The translations under genes were made by a program, and so were the position numbers. Positions 40,010 through 48,033 of a stretch of DNA of 64,000 bases are shown piece after piece (positions within the stretch are counted from its first letter, which is position 1; the number at the start of each line of letters is the position of its first letter). This DNA comes from Solwaraspora sp. WMMD792 (GTDB lineage: Bacteria; Actinomycetota; Actinomycetes; Mycobacteriales; Micromonosporaceae), in NCBI RefSeq assembly GCF_029626105.1, contig NZ_JARUBH010000009.1:5828001-5892000 (forward strand), written 5' to 3'. The notes below the pieces were generated by a model. The model searched no databases. It saw only the letters and a program-made list of their open reading frames with translations, and was not told where the DNA came from.

Positions 40010-40368
40010 CGCGCACCCGCGTAGTGGTGGCGCTGGCCGCCGGCCTGCCGCTGCGGGTCGAACCGTGCCTCGAACTGCTCGGTCTGCCATGCACGCAGCG
40101 CGTTGCGCACCCGGTCGGCCTCGCCCCAGGCCATCCGCAGCTCACGGCGCAGCTCGTCGACCTCGTCGGCGACCCGTTCCAGGTAGCCGTACACCTCGTC
40201 GGGGTCGAGGCCGCCGCGCCAGCGACGCGGCAGGAACCGCATGGCACGCACCGCCGGCCCGGTCAGCCGCGATCGCCGTACGCCGTTGTGCCCGCTGTTG
40301 CTCCGGTAGTCGCCGCCGGTCGCCGCCGTCAGCCGGTGCCGTACGGTCGCCGCGTTGCGCCTGAACAC
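40006..40368 (-). CDS. Small DivIVA-like domain protein
   Basis: A 120-residue protein. After a basic N-terminal part, residues about 45-100 (RFLPRRWRGGLDPDEVYGYLERVADEVDELRRELRMAW, given here only as positions and pattern) have the F-x-x-x-x-x-GLDPDEV entry and heptad coil of DivIVA/Wag31 N-terminal domains. It ends in a Gln/His/Arg tail. The GTG start is set by an AGGAGG six bases upstream. It is coupled to the truncated antitoxin paralogue by GTGA. Such short DivIVA-like proteins occur in actinobacterial mobile loci; a polar-growth role is not supported. Confidence 0.72.
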   Translation of the reverse strand: MFRRNAATVRHRLTAATGGDYRSNSGHNGVRRSRLTGPAVRAMRFLPRRWRGGLDPDEVYGYLERVADEVDELRRELRMAWGEADRVRNALRAWQTEQFEARFDPQRQAGGQRHHYAGAR

Positions 40369-40734
40369 GTTGTGCCTCCTTGGGGGGAGAGAATCGTGGA
40401 GAGGCGCCGGGGCGGGCGGGATCACGCCAACCGAGTTTGCAGACCTGGGAGCCGCGTTGCCGGGCACCCGCCCCGGGCCGTGTCACCACGATGCCCTTCG
40501 TACACGGCCGGAGAACAGCGCATGTTTGGTGCACGCTGCGCCGAGCCGTGATGCACGTTTGTAGCGGCACCAGTGCCGAGCTGCACTATCTTGCTTTCTC
40601 GGCGTCGAGCTGTGGAACTTCCACGGAATCCACAGCAGCAGAAGGTTATCCACAGCCCGTTGCATTGATCTTGTTTCTCTGTGTGTACTACGTGCACCGT
40701 GGACATTGATCCGACGCGACGGGAGGGCGTCCAG
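40369..40734. other. 366-base divergent region with TCCACA motif cluster
   Basis: It lies between the DivIVA-like gene (minus) and the XRE-TPR gene (plus). The perfect palindrome GTGGAACTTCCAC is at 40612-40624, AATCCACA at 40627-40634, and TTATCCACA, an exact DnaA-box sequence, at 40646-40654. TGCACG-like hexamers recur at 40532-40560. No small gene is convincing here. Confidence 0.55.
40646..40654 (+). promoter_or_regulatory. Exact DnaA-box-like nonamer
   Basis: TTATCCACA equals the consensus DnaA box. It stands about 80 bases before the XRE-TPR gene start, with two partial matches within 40 bases upstream. A single full box is not proof of an origin; a role as regulatory site is also possible. 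Confidence 0.4.
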
Positions 40735-42015
40735 GTGACGACACGGCGACACCGGTTCATCCAACACCGCAAGGCCGTCGGTTTCACGCAGGAAGGGCTG
40801 GCTGCCCACCTGTACATCGACCGCACCACCGTCGCCCGATGGGAGCGCGGCGAGACAGACCCACACCCAGCGGTACGCGCGCGACTCGCCGAGGCCCTTG
40901 ACCTGCCCGTTGACCAACTCGAAGCGCTACTCAGTGATGAGCCGATGATCGTTGCTCTGGACAGCACGGAATCCGGCGGTACGGTGGCATCGGAGGATAC
41001 CGATGGAGGTGATCTTGTGAACCGTCGCGCTTTCACGATCAACACCGCTCTCGCCAGCCTCGGCATCGCCACACCACTGCGCGACTGGATCACATCGCCG
41101 CAGGTGCCGCAGCACCTCGGCATGGAGCACATACAGCAGGTCTCCGAGACGATCCTGGCCTTTCGGCGTGCCGACGCGGCGGTCGGCGGCGACAGCCTGT
41201 GCGACGTCGCCATCGCCATGCACCGCCGCCTCACCCGCTGGGAGCGCGAGGCGAGCTACAGCCGCCAGGTCGGCGAGGCCCTGCAGGACTGCCTCGGTGA
41301 TCTGGAGGTCCAGACCGGCTGGCTTGCCCTCGATGCCGAGCGACGTCAGGAGTCCCGCCACTACCTGCACGAAGCCTTCGTCCGCGCCCGGCTCCGCGAC
41401 GATCCTCGACTTGAGGTGCGTGCGCTCCAACAACTCTCGATGCTGGTGCGGGATGCCAATCCGACGGAGGCGTTGCGCTTCGCTGAGGCGGCCCAGCGGA
41501 TCGCCGCGCCCTGGGCAACTCCGCGCCTTCTGACACTGCTGCATCTACGTGCTGCCCTTGCCCATGCCAACGCCGAAGAGGAATCGGGCTTCGGACGAGA
41601 GCTAGTGAAAGCCAAGATCCAGTTCGATAAGGGCACGACCGAGGACGACCAGAGGTATCTCGGGTTCGTCGACTATCGCGAGGTGTCCGCTATCGAAGGC
41701 ATGGGCCACCTCGCACTGAAGAGGCCGGATCGCGCCGGTGCCATGTTCGCACGTGGGCTCGACAGCCCTGACCCCACGTACCAGCGCAATATGATCTTCA
41801 CCAAAGTCGATCTCGCAAGAGCGACGGCTCACCAAGGCGACTACTCGGGATCGGCCAAGTTCGGACTCGACGTCGTACCTGCCGTCGCGTCGCTCAAGTC
41901 TCGGCGGACCCGCAAACGTTTGGGTGTCCTGCGAGCCGACCTTGCCCGGGCGGCTCCTCACGTTCCGGCGGCTCGGGACTTCATCGAGGCGTACGACGCT
42001 GCCAAGGTCGCCTGA
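40735..42015 (+). CDS. XRE regulator with TPR-like helical domain
   Basis: A 426-residue protein. Residues 8-62 are a helix-turn-helix (FIQHRKAVGFTQEGLAAHL, TTVARWERGETDP). After a linker (NRRAFTINTALASLG resembles the region seen in actinobacterial XRE-TPR regulators), the C-terminal 300 residues form TPR-like helical pairs such as DLEVQTGWLALDAERRQESRHYL. Such proteins sense small signals and act locally. The next gene, a now-split acetyltransferase, overlaps its stop by one base (TGATG), so both were one operon. The GTG at 40735 follows GGGAGGG; a GTG at 40681 in frame would extend it. Confidence 0.82.
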   Translation: MTTRRHRFIQHRKAVGFTQEGLAAHLYIDRTTVARWERGETDPHPAVRARLAEALDLPVDQLEALLSDEPMIVALDSTESGGTVASEDTDGGDLVNRRAFTINTALASLGIATPLRDWITSPQVPQHLGMEHIQQVSETILAFRRADAAVGGDSLCDVAIAMHRRLTRWEREASYSRQVGEALQDCLGDLEVQTGWLALDAERRQESRHYLHEAFVRARLRDDPRLEVRALQQLSMLVRDANPTEALRFAEAAQRIAAPWATPRLLTLLHLRAALAHANAEEESGFGRELVKAKIQFDKGTTEDDQRYLGFVDYREVSAIEGMGHLALKRPDRAGAMFARGLDSPDPTYQRNMIFTKVDLARATAHQGDYSGSAKFGLDVVPAVASLKSRRTRKRLGVLRADLARAAPHVPAARDFIEAYDAAKVA

Positions 42016-43034
42016 TGGCGGTTGACGGTCTCAAGCTCGACGTCTACGACCCTGACCAGGCGAAGGAAATCCTTGAAGACCTGGTCGCCGTCTACATCGA
42101 GATCTATGAGCCTTTTCCAAGCTGATCTTGCAGCTCAGGGCGGATGCGGTAGGCCCGCTGATCGATGGGTGCGAGGCTCCAGGTAGGACAGCTGTCGACC
42201 AAGACTCGAAGCCCCGACCGGGAGCCTCGCCATGCTGTCCTACCCCGCCACGATCTCGTTGTCCAGCCGCACCCTGAACCACCTGGCCGAACGCATCCGC
42301 AGCCACCGTAAGCAGCGCCGATCGCGGTGGCGGCGCCTCGAACCCGGCCGGCAGGCGCTGCTCGCCCTGGCCCATCTGCGCAACGGCGACACCTACACCC
42401 GACTCGCGGCCGGCTTCGAGATCGGCGTCGCCACCGCCTGGCGCTACGTCCAGGAAGCGATAGCCCTGCTCGCGACGGCCGCCGATGACCTGGCCACCGC
42501 CATGGTACGGATCCGCCGACTGGCGTACGCGATCCTGGACGGCACCCTGATTCCGATCGATCGGGTCGCCGACCAGCGACCCTACTACTCTGGGAAACAC
42601 AAGCACCACGGCGTGAATGTGCAGGTCATCGCCGATGCCGCTGGCCGGCTCGTCTGGGCTTCACCGGCGCTGCCCGGTTCGGTTCATGACCTGACCGCAG
42701 CCAGGACCTACGGCATTATCGATGCGCTGACCAGGGCGGACGTGATGACCTTCGCCGATAAGGGCTACCAAGGAGCCCGCGGCAGCGTGCGCACTCCGTT
42801 CAAGCGACGCCGCTTCCGCCCGAAGCTGTCACGCCGGCAGAAGGCCATCAACCGCGCCCACGCGAAGATCCGCGCCCGCGGTGAACGCGCAATCGCCACC
42901 CTCAAGGCCTGGAAGATCCTGGCCAAGCTGCGCTGCTGTCCACGGCGAGCGACCGTGTCAGCTCCGCGTGAAAACTGACCACGTGGTTCCGGCTGAATCG
43001 GGACCACCTCCTGAAGCATCGGGAGGTGCTGAAC

Positions 43035-44255
43035 GTGGAGGACTGGGCGGAGATCCGGCGGCTGCGGCGGTCGGAGGGTATGGCGATTCAGGCCATCGCA
43101 CGGCGGTTGAGGATGTCTCGCAACACCGTGAAGAAGGCGTTGGCCAGTGATGAGCCGCCGCGGTACCGACGGGCGGCGAAGGGCTCGATCGTGGACGCGG
43201 TCGAGCCGCAGATCAGGGCGTTGTTGGCGGAGTTCCCGGACATGCCCTCGACGGTGATCATGGAACGGGTCGGGTGGACCCGTGGGAAGACGGTGTTCTG
43301 TGACCGGGTGCAGCGGCTGCGGCCGTTGTTCCGCCGGCCTGACCCGGCGCAGCGCACCGAGTACCTGCCGGGTGAGCTGGCGCAGTGTGATCTGTGGTTC
43401 CCGCCGGCGGACGTGCCCCTGGGGTTCGGTCAGGTCGGACGGCCGCCGGTGATGGTGATGGTGTCCGGGTACTCGCGGTGGCTGACGGCGGTGATGATCC
43501 CGTCCCGGCAGTCGGCGGATCTGCTGGTCGGACACTGGACGTTGATCTCCGGGTGGGGTCGGGTGCCCAGGACGTTGGTATGGGACAACGAGTCAGCGGT
43601 TGGCCAGTGGCGTGCCGGCAGGCCGCAGTTGACCGAGGCGATGAACGGCTTCCGTGGCACTCTCGGGATCCGCGTGCTCCAGTGCCGGCCGGCGGATCCG
43701 GAAGCCAAAGGCCTGGTGGAGCGGGCGAACGGCTATCTTGAGACGTCGTTCCTGCCCGGGCGCCGGTTCAGCTCGCCCCGGGACTTCAACGCCCAGCTTG
43801 CCGAATGGCTGGTACGGGCGAACCAGCGTCGGCACCGGGTGCTGGGCTGCCGGCCGGTGGACCGGTGGGAGGCCGACCGAGCGGCGATGTTGACGCTGCC
43901 GCCGGTCGCGCCGGTGGTCGGCTGGCGGCGGAGCACCCGTCTGCCCCGCGACCACTACGTCCGGCTGGACGGCAACGACTACTCGGTGCACCCGATGGTG
44001 GTGGGCCGCCGGGTCGACGTGGTCGCTGACGCCGACCGGGTGCAGGTGCTCTGCGAGGGCCGTCTCGTCGCCCGGCACGACCGGTGCTGGGCGCGGCATC
44101 AGAGCATCACCGACCCGGCTCACCGTCAGGCCGCCGCCGATCTGCGGACCGCCGCGCGGCAGGCGCCGGCACCGGCGGTCACGGCCGAGGTGGAGCACCG
44201 CAGGTTGGCCGACTACGACCGCATGTTCGGTGTCGATGCCGAGGCGGCCGCGTGA
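43035..44255 (+). CDS. istA: IS21 transposase IstA
   Basis: A 406-residue transposase. The N-terminal helix-turn-helix (WAEIRRLRRSEGMAIQAIA, SRNTVKKAL) binds the element ends; the rve/DDE catalytic core follows with Asp in QCDLWFPP, Asp in VWDNESAV and Glu in KGLVERANGYLE. A C-terminal beta-rich part (YVRLDGNDYSVHPMVVGRRV) matches IstA proteins. The GTG at 43035 has GGGAGG eight bases upstream; the GTG at 43026 overlaps that site. It ends overlapping istB by ATGA. All catalytic residues appear intact. Confidence 0.92.
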   Translation: MEDWAEIRRLRRSEGMAIQAIARRLRMSRNTVKKALASDEPPRYRRAAKGSIVDAVEPQIRALLAEFPDMPSTVIMERVGWTRGKTVFCDRVQRLRPLFRRPDPAQRTEYLPGELAQCDLWFPPADVPLGFGQVGRPPVMVMVSGYSRWLTAVMIPSRQSADLLVGHWTLISGWGRVPRTLVWDNESAVGQWRAGRPQLTEAMNGFRGTLGIRVLQCRPADPEAKGLVERANGYLETSFLPGRRFSSPRDFNAQLAEWLVRANQRRHRVLGCRPVDRWEADRAAMLTLPPVAPVVGWRRSTRLPRDHYVRLDGNDYSVHPMVVGRRVDVVADADRVQVLCEGRLVARHDRCWARHQSITDPAHRQAAADLRTAARQAPAPAVTAEVEHRRLADYDRMFGVDAEAAA

Positions 44256-45049
44256 TGGCCTCCAGAACGACCGGCAACCGCAACGTCTCCTCCGAGATCG
44301 CTTTCCTCACCCGTGCGTTGAAGGCGCCCTCGTTGGCGGCGTCGGTGGACCGGCTCGCGGAGCGGGCCCGGGCGGAGTCGTGGACGCACGAGGAGTTTCT
44401 CGCCGCCTGTCTGCAACGCGAAGTGGCGGCCCGGGAGGCCCACGGCGGTGAGGGGCGTATCCGGGCGGCGAGGTTCCCGGCACGCAAGAGCCTGGAGGAG
44501 TTCGACTTCGAACACCAGCGGTCGTTGAAGCGGGAGACGATCGCCCACCTGGGCACTCTGGACTTCGTGGCGTCGAAGGAGAACGTCGTGTTCCTGGGGC
44601 CGCCCGGCACCGGCAAGACCCACCTGTCCATCGGTCTCGGTATCCGGGCCTGCCAGGCCGGACACCGGGTCGCGTTCGCCACCGCCGCTCAGTGGGTGTC
44701 CCGTCTCGCTGACGCCCACCACGCCGGCCGGCTGCAGGACGAGCTCGTCAAACTCGGCCGGATCCCGCTGGTGATCGTTGACGAGGTCGGCTACATCCCC
44801 TTCGAAGCCGAAGCGGCGAACCTGTTCTTCCAGTTGGTTTCGAACCGCTACGAACGTGCCTCGCTGATCGTCACCAGTAACAAGCCCTTCGGCCGGTGGG
44901 GAGAGGTCTTCGGTGATGACGTCGTCGCCGCGGCCATGATCGACCGGCTTGTTCACCACGCCGAGGTCGTTTCGATGAAGGGCGACAGCTACCGGCTCAA
45001 GGACCGCGACCTCGGCCGCGTCCCGGCAGCGACCAAGACCAACGACTGA
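44255..45049 (+). CDS. istB: IS21 helper ATPase IstB
   Basis: A 264-residue AAA+ ATPase related to DnaC. Walker A is LGPPGTGKTHLS (about residue 113) and Walker B is LVIVDEVGYIPFE (about 173), followed by the sensor segment LIVTSNKPFGRWGEVFGDD. IstB dimerises IstA and bends target DNA for transposition. Its start overlaps the istA stop (ATGA). Length and motifs are complete. Confidence 0.93.
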   Translation: MASRTTGNRNVSSEIAFLTRALKAPSLAASVDRLAERARAESWTHEEFLAACLQREVAAREAHGGEGRIRAARFPARKSLEEFDFEHQRSLKRETIAHLGTLDFVASKENVVFLGPPGTGKTHLSIGLGIRACQAGHRVAFATAAQWVSRLADAHHAGRLQDELVKLGRIPLVIVDEVGYIPFEAEAANLFFQLVSNRYERASLIVTSNKPFGRWGEVFGDDVVAAAMIDRLVHHAEVVSMKGDSYRLKDRDLGRVPAATKTND

Positions 45050-45670
45050 AGATCAACCAAACCGGGGTGGTCCAGTTTCAGCCGGACCACGGTGGTCACG
45101 ATTGAGGCGGCGTTGACAGACCGCGATCGTGCAGGCCATCCTCGTTCTGCACCACGTCGAGACCGACCGCTACGCAGCATGAAAAGGGCTCTATGACGAG
45201 CCGGCCGACGCGTTCCACGGCGAGGACCGCTACCGCCGGCAGATCAACGGCCACATGGCGCTGCCCGGCTGGAAACTCGTCACCGGCAGAGTCGGCAACG
45301 AACTCGTCGGTTATGCCTACGGCTTCCCGCTGTCGTCGGACCGCTGGTGGGCCGGGCTGCTCACGCCCGTACCGGACGGCTTCACCGATGAGGACGGACA
45401 GCGCACCTTCGCGATCAGCGAGATCATGGTCCGCGAGTCCTGGCGGCGACAGGGCATCGCCCGCGCACTGCACGACGCGCTTCTCGCCGACCGCGCCGAG
45501 GCGAGAGCCACCCTGCTCGCCGGCCCAAAGAACGCCCCGGCGCAGGCCGCGTACGCCTCCTGGGGCTGGCGCACCGTCGCCCAACTTCGCCCCAACTGGG
45601 AGAACTCCCCCACCTACGACGTCCTCATCCGCCCGCAGCATAAGTAGGCCGCCCCACCGCGACCGTCTGC

Positions 45671-45931
45671 TCACTCCTGGCCAGAACGGTGCCAGCCAAG
45701 TGCGATCAGGGTGATCAGCACAGCTGCCGTGCCGCCGGACACAACGCCGGCCCAGCCCGGAAGGCCGGCCAGTCTGCCAGCCGCATACCCCAGGCCGGCG
45801 CCAGTCAGACCGGACAGCGCGACCGCCGACCAGCCCACCGCATTCAACTGGACCCGACGGACCGGACGTGATGCACGTCGGCGAGCCCTCCACCGCGAGG
45901 TAGGGCGGTACTCGCTGTATCGACGTCGCAT
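45671..45931 (-). CDS. Small membrane protein
   Basis: An 86-residue protein with a very basic N-terminus (RRRYSEYRPTSRWRARRRAS) and two predicted transmembrane helices (VGWSAVALSGLTGAGLGYAAG and WAGVVSGGTAAVLITLIALG). The positive N-terminus suggests that end stays inside. No family recognised. It is convergent with the split acetyltransferase gene. Confidence 0.6.
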   Translation of the reverse strand: MRRRYSEYRPTSRWRARRRASRPVRRVQLNAVGWSAVALSGLTGAGLGYAAGRLAGLPGWAGVVSGGTAAVLITLIALGWHRSGQE

Positions 45932-46156
45932 GATGACCTCAGCAGCGGTGAACGGGAGCGATCATCGGCTGCATCCATGCTGACACAGCAGCCCAGTGTC
46001 ATCGAAGTGAGGCGTACGCACCCTAAAACGGACTCGTAAGGTATCTGAGCCTCACCTCGACGAGTCGACCTGCCGGACGATCTGCACGCGAGGCACAGCA
46101 AGCGCTCCAAGGACGTCGAAGACCTGCTGGAGATCGACTCGATCGTCTTCGGCACC
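45932..46156. other. Degenerate stretch with a short plus-strand coding remnant
   Basis: No intact gene. From about 46050 a plus-strand frame opens after a stop codon and encodes LHARHSKRSKDVEDLLEIDS and on to GTSTKVRDYGLRRLG near 46195, with coding-like third positions but no start codon. It runs antisense into the WD40 remnant. I could not assign the fragment. Confidence 0.35.
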
Positions 46157-46420
46157 TCAACAAAGGTCCGCGACTACGGGCTGCGACGGCTCGGGGTCCT
46201 CGATGCACTCAACTCGCGGTCCACCGCCCGGGTCCCACAGTCGCGCGGTCCCATCGTCGCCGGCGGTGGCGAGCATCCGGTTCTTCGCCGTCGGCAGCTC
46301 GCAGACCGCCCGGATCCAGCTGGCATGCCCGCGCAAGCTCGGTCGGGGGTTCCAGGTCTGCTCCGGGGTGCCGATGTGCCTGAGCCACCACCCACGCAGC
46401 CCGTTGACGACCGAGGAGGT
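46157..46420 (-). pseudogene. WD40-repeat gene remnant
   Basis: The minus strand encodes one clear WD40 blade: RGHASWIRAVCELPTAKN, then RMLATAGDDGTARLWDP, ending at a TGA at 46159-46157. The GH...(A/S)xDGTxRLWD signature is diagnostic. There is no start codon or further blades upstream in frame, so only the C-terminal part of a larger WD40 protein remains. The neighbouring trypsin-like gene may be unrelated, although trypsin-WD40 fusions exist in actinobacteria. Confidence 0.65.
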
Positions 46421-46600
46421 CGTACAACGAGCCGCTGTCCACCGGTGACCGTACCGGTGACGACGACATTGGTTCGCGGCGCGAGGTAGGCCACGCCAAT
46501 CACCGAATTGGCAGCCGCTGACGGACTGGCAGCGGGGGTAGCCCCGGCCATATCGGCCGAGGCTACCTTTGGACGGTACGGATCAGGTGGACGGGACGAA

Positions 46601-47635
46601 TCAGGCCGGCGAAAGGCCTTCGGCGTAGTCGTACAGGCTCTTGATGTCGTTGTCGAAGTACGGGCCGTCGAATTGACCGTTGCCCGGGTTGTCACCGTGG
46701 CTGACCACGCTGTTGATGTACCCGTAGCCGGTCGAGTCGTTGTACTCCTGCAACCAGGGTCCACCGCTGGAACCGTACGTCATGTTGCAGTACATCCGAA
46801 TCTGCTGGCCACCGGCGTTCCATGTGGTGCCCTGGCAGTAGTACTGGCTCTCGCCACCGCCCAGGTTGGACGGGTAGCCGAGGGCGGTGACCGAAACGCT
46901 GTAGCTGTAGTTCCAGCGCAGTCCGTGGCCGCCGACGGTGTCGACGACCTTCAGGCCGTAGGTGCCACCGTTGTTCATGATGGCGATGCCCATGTCCTCG
47001 GCGTAGCTGCCGCTGTTGATCCAGGCGGTACGGGTGTTGAGGCTGTACGCCACGAAGGTGCCGTACGGCCGCGAGCCGTTGCGGTAGCGCGGGACGAACT
47101 GCCAGTTGCTGTACCACTGCCCGCCGGGGCCCTGGTGCACGCAGTGACCGGCGGTCACCACCAGCCGCCGCTTGCCGCTGGCGACGGTGCTCGCCGAGCA
47201 GGAAGCCCTGCCACCGGTGGGGGTGGTGAAGTAGACCTTGCCGACGGCCTGCGACTCGTTGAGCAGCATCCCGACGTCGCCGCCGGTGCCGATGCTCGGC
47301 GCGACCGGTGCCACCGCACCCGCCGGCCCGTCGGGCTTGGCCACCCGCTCAGTCGACTCGGTGCCCTTCGCCGACCTCGCGAACGTCAGATCGACGGCAG
47401 ACGCCATCCGCTCCTCGGTCCAGTAGTCGCTGACCTCCTTCGCGATCTTCGCGTTGGTGATCGCCCGGCCGTCGAGGGTGCGGGCGATGGCGCTCGTGTT
47501 GCCGTCCGACTTGAACGGCGACGACTCCGCCTGGGCGGCCGGCGCGCCGGTGACCACCAGCGTGAGTGCCAGGCCGGCCATTGCCGACCAGCGCAGTGTG
47601 GATTTCAAGAGACCCTCCCTTGTCTTGGTACCCAT
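46601..47635 (-). CDS. Secreted trypsin-like serine protease
   Basis: A 344-residue exported S1-type protease. A signal peptide (about 1-36, cut near AQAE) and a pro-region of about 90 residues precede the catalytic domain. The triad is His164 in VVTAGHC, Asp214 in EDMGIAI and Ser290 in YGSSGGPW; cysteines 146/165 and 267/283 can form the two usual disulfides. It resembles the actinobacterial V8/glutamyl-type peptidases. The ATG at 47635 (MGTKTRE) was chosen over 47668 because the signal peptide then starts normally. It ends near a remnant region, with no obvious operon partner. Confidence 0.88.
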   Translation of the reverse strand: MGTKTREGLLKSTLRWSAMAGLALTLVVTGAPAAQAESSPFKSDGNTSAIARTLDGRAITNAKIAKEVSDYWTEERMASAVDLTFARSAKGTESTERVAKPDGPAGAVAPVAPSIGTGGDVGMLLNESQAVGKVYFTTPTGGRASCSASTVASGKRRLVVTAGHCVHQGPGGQWYSNWQFVPRYRNGSRPYGTFVAYSLNTRTAWINSGSYAEDMGIAIMNNGGTYGLKVVDTVGGHGLRWNYSYSVSVTALGYPSNLGGGESQYYCQGTTWNAGGQQIRMYCNMTYGSSGGPWLQEYNDSTGYGYINSVVSHGDNPGNGQFDGPYFDNDIKSLYDYAEGLSPA

Positions 47636-48033
47636 CTGGGCGCTAGCAGCGTATTGGCAAATTTCCATTGATCACAACGGAAGTAAAATGACTGATCACG
47701 GACACTCGCGAAACCTGCCGCTTGAGCTGGGTAGATGGCCACCAGAATCATTGGATCCAACTTCACCAAACGCTTCGACATCATGTGAGCAGGGAGCACC
47801 ACAGAGAAGCAGAGATTTTACGTCTCATTTATCCCATAGCATCGCGAAATACATCCGAAATACAAGCCATGTGATTTTCCGGACCCAACGCCGAACGTTT
47901 GTGGCAGGAATCAGACGACGTGTTTCAGAACTGACCGGTAGCAGTCAGAAGGGAGCCCGTCGACAACGGAGGGAACGAACGAACCAGGCCGACCGGGTCG
48001 GCCTGGTCGATCTAGCTAGCTGATCTGGTCGAT
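47636..48033. other. 398-base AT-richer intergenic region
   Basis: It separates the protease start from the end of the glyoxalase-like gene. GC is clearly low around 47640-47900. Apart from the hairpin at 47984-48006 and short GATCTGGTCGATCTAG-type repeats at 48003-48045, I see no feature; the plus-strand frame through it has no coding character. Confidence 0.5.
47984..48006 (-). terminator. Hairpin terminator after the VOC-family gene
   Basis: A perfect 10-base-pair stem (CCAGGCCGAC with GTCGGCCTGG) closes a three-base loop, 28 bases beyond the stop of the minus-strand gene. Confidence 0.65.

Larger units (their letters stand above)
42956..45118 (+). mobile_element. Intact IS21-family insertion element
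   Basis: 2163 bases bounded by TGTCAGCTCCGC on the left and, in inverted orientation, TGTCAACGCCGC on the right; longer subterminal repeats (TGACCAC...GGTTCCGGCTGAA type) follow. A 5-base GACCG target duplication flanks it (42951-42955 and 45119-45123). It carries complete istA and istB genes with an ATGA overlap, so it may still be mobile. It is the youngest layer of the nested insertion. Confidence 0.93.
42232..45182 (+). pseudogene. IS5-type DDE transposase gene split by the IS21-type element
   Basis: The first 724 bases (42232-42955) encode a DDE_Tnp_4-like transposase with DGTLIPIDR, YYSGKHKHHGVNVQVIAD, DLTAARTYGI and ADKGYQGARG. The frame then enters IS21 sequence and stops at 42978. 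The missing end lies at 45124-45182 (IVQAILVLHHVETDRYAA and stop). Joining both across one GACCG copy restores a 260-residue protein, RRATAIVQAIL reading straight through. Only the last 19 residues are displaced, so residual activity of the truncated protein cannot be excluded. Confidence 0.9.
42108..45191 (+). mobile_element. IS5-family type insertion element, itself interrupted
   Basis: Terminal inverted repeats GAGCCTTTTCCAAGCTG (left, 42108) and GAGCCCTTTTCATGCTG (right end, read inward from 45191) match with small gaps. A 3-base TAT duplication flanks it (42105-42107 and 45192-45194). Without the IS21-type insert and its extra 5 bases the element is 916 bases, normal for the IS5 superfamily. 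It carries one transposase gene, broken near its 3' end. Confidence 0.88.
42015..45647 (+). pseudogene. GNAT acetyltransferase gene split by nested insertion elements
   Basis: The 5' part (42015-42107, 31 codons, MAVDGLKLDVYDPDQ...) ends in ...YIEIY and runs into the IS5-type element, stopping at 42125. The 3' part resumes at 45195 with DEPADAFHGEDRY and continues to 45647. Removing the element and one copy of the TAT duplication joins the frame as ...YIEIYDEPADAF..., giving a 181-codon GNAT protein. The 3' half shows the acetyl-CoA motif ESWRRQGIARALHDALLA and AAYASWGW. It would have been coupled to the XRE-TPR gene. The 3' remnant could still be translated from the ATG at 45255 but lacks the first strands. 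Confidence 0.92.

Noticed and set aside
47454-48023. 189-codon plus-strand frame over the protease start and the AT-rich gap
   Set aside because: Overlaps the signal-peptide region of the protease and lacks coding character in the gap.
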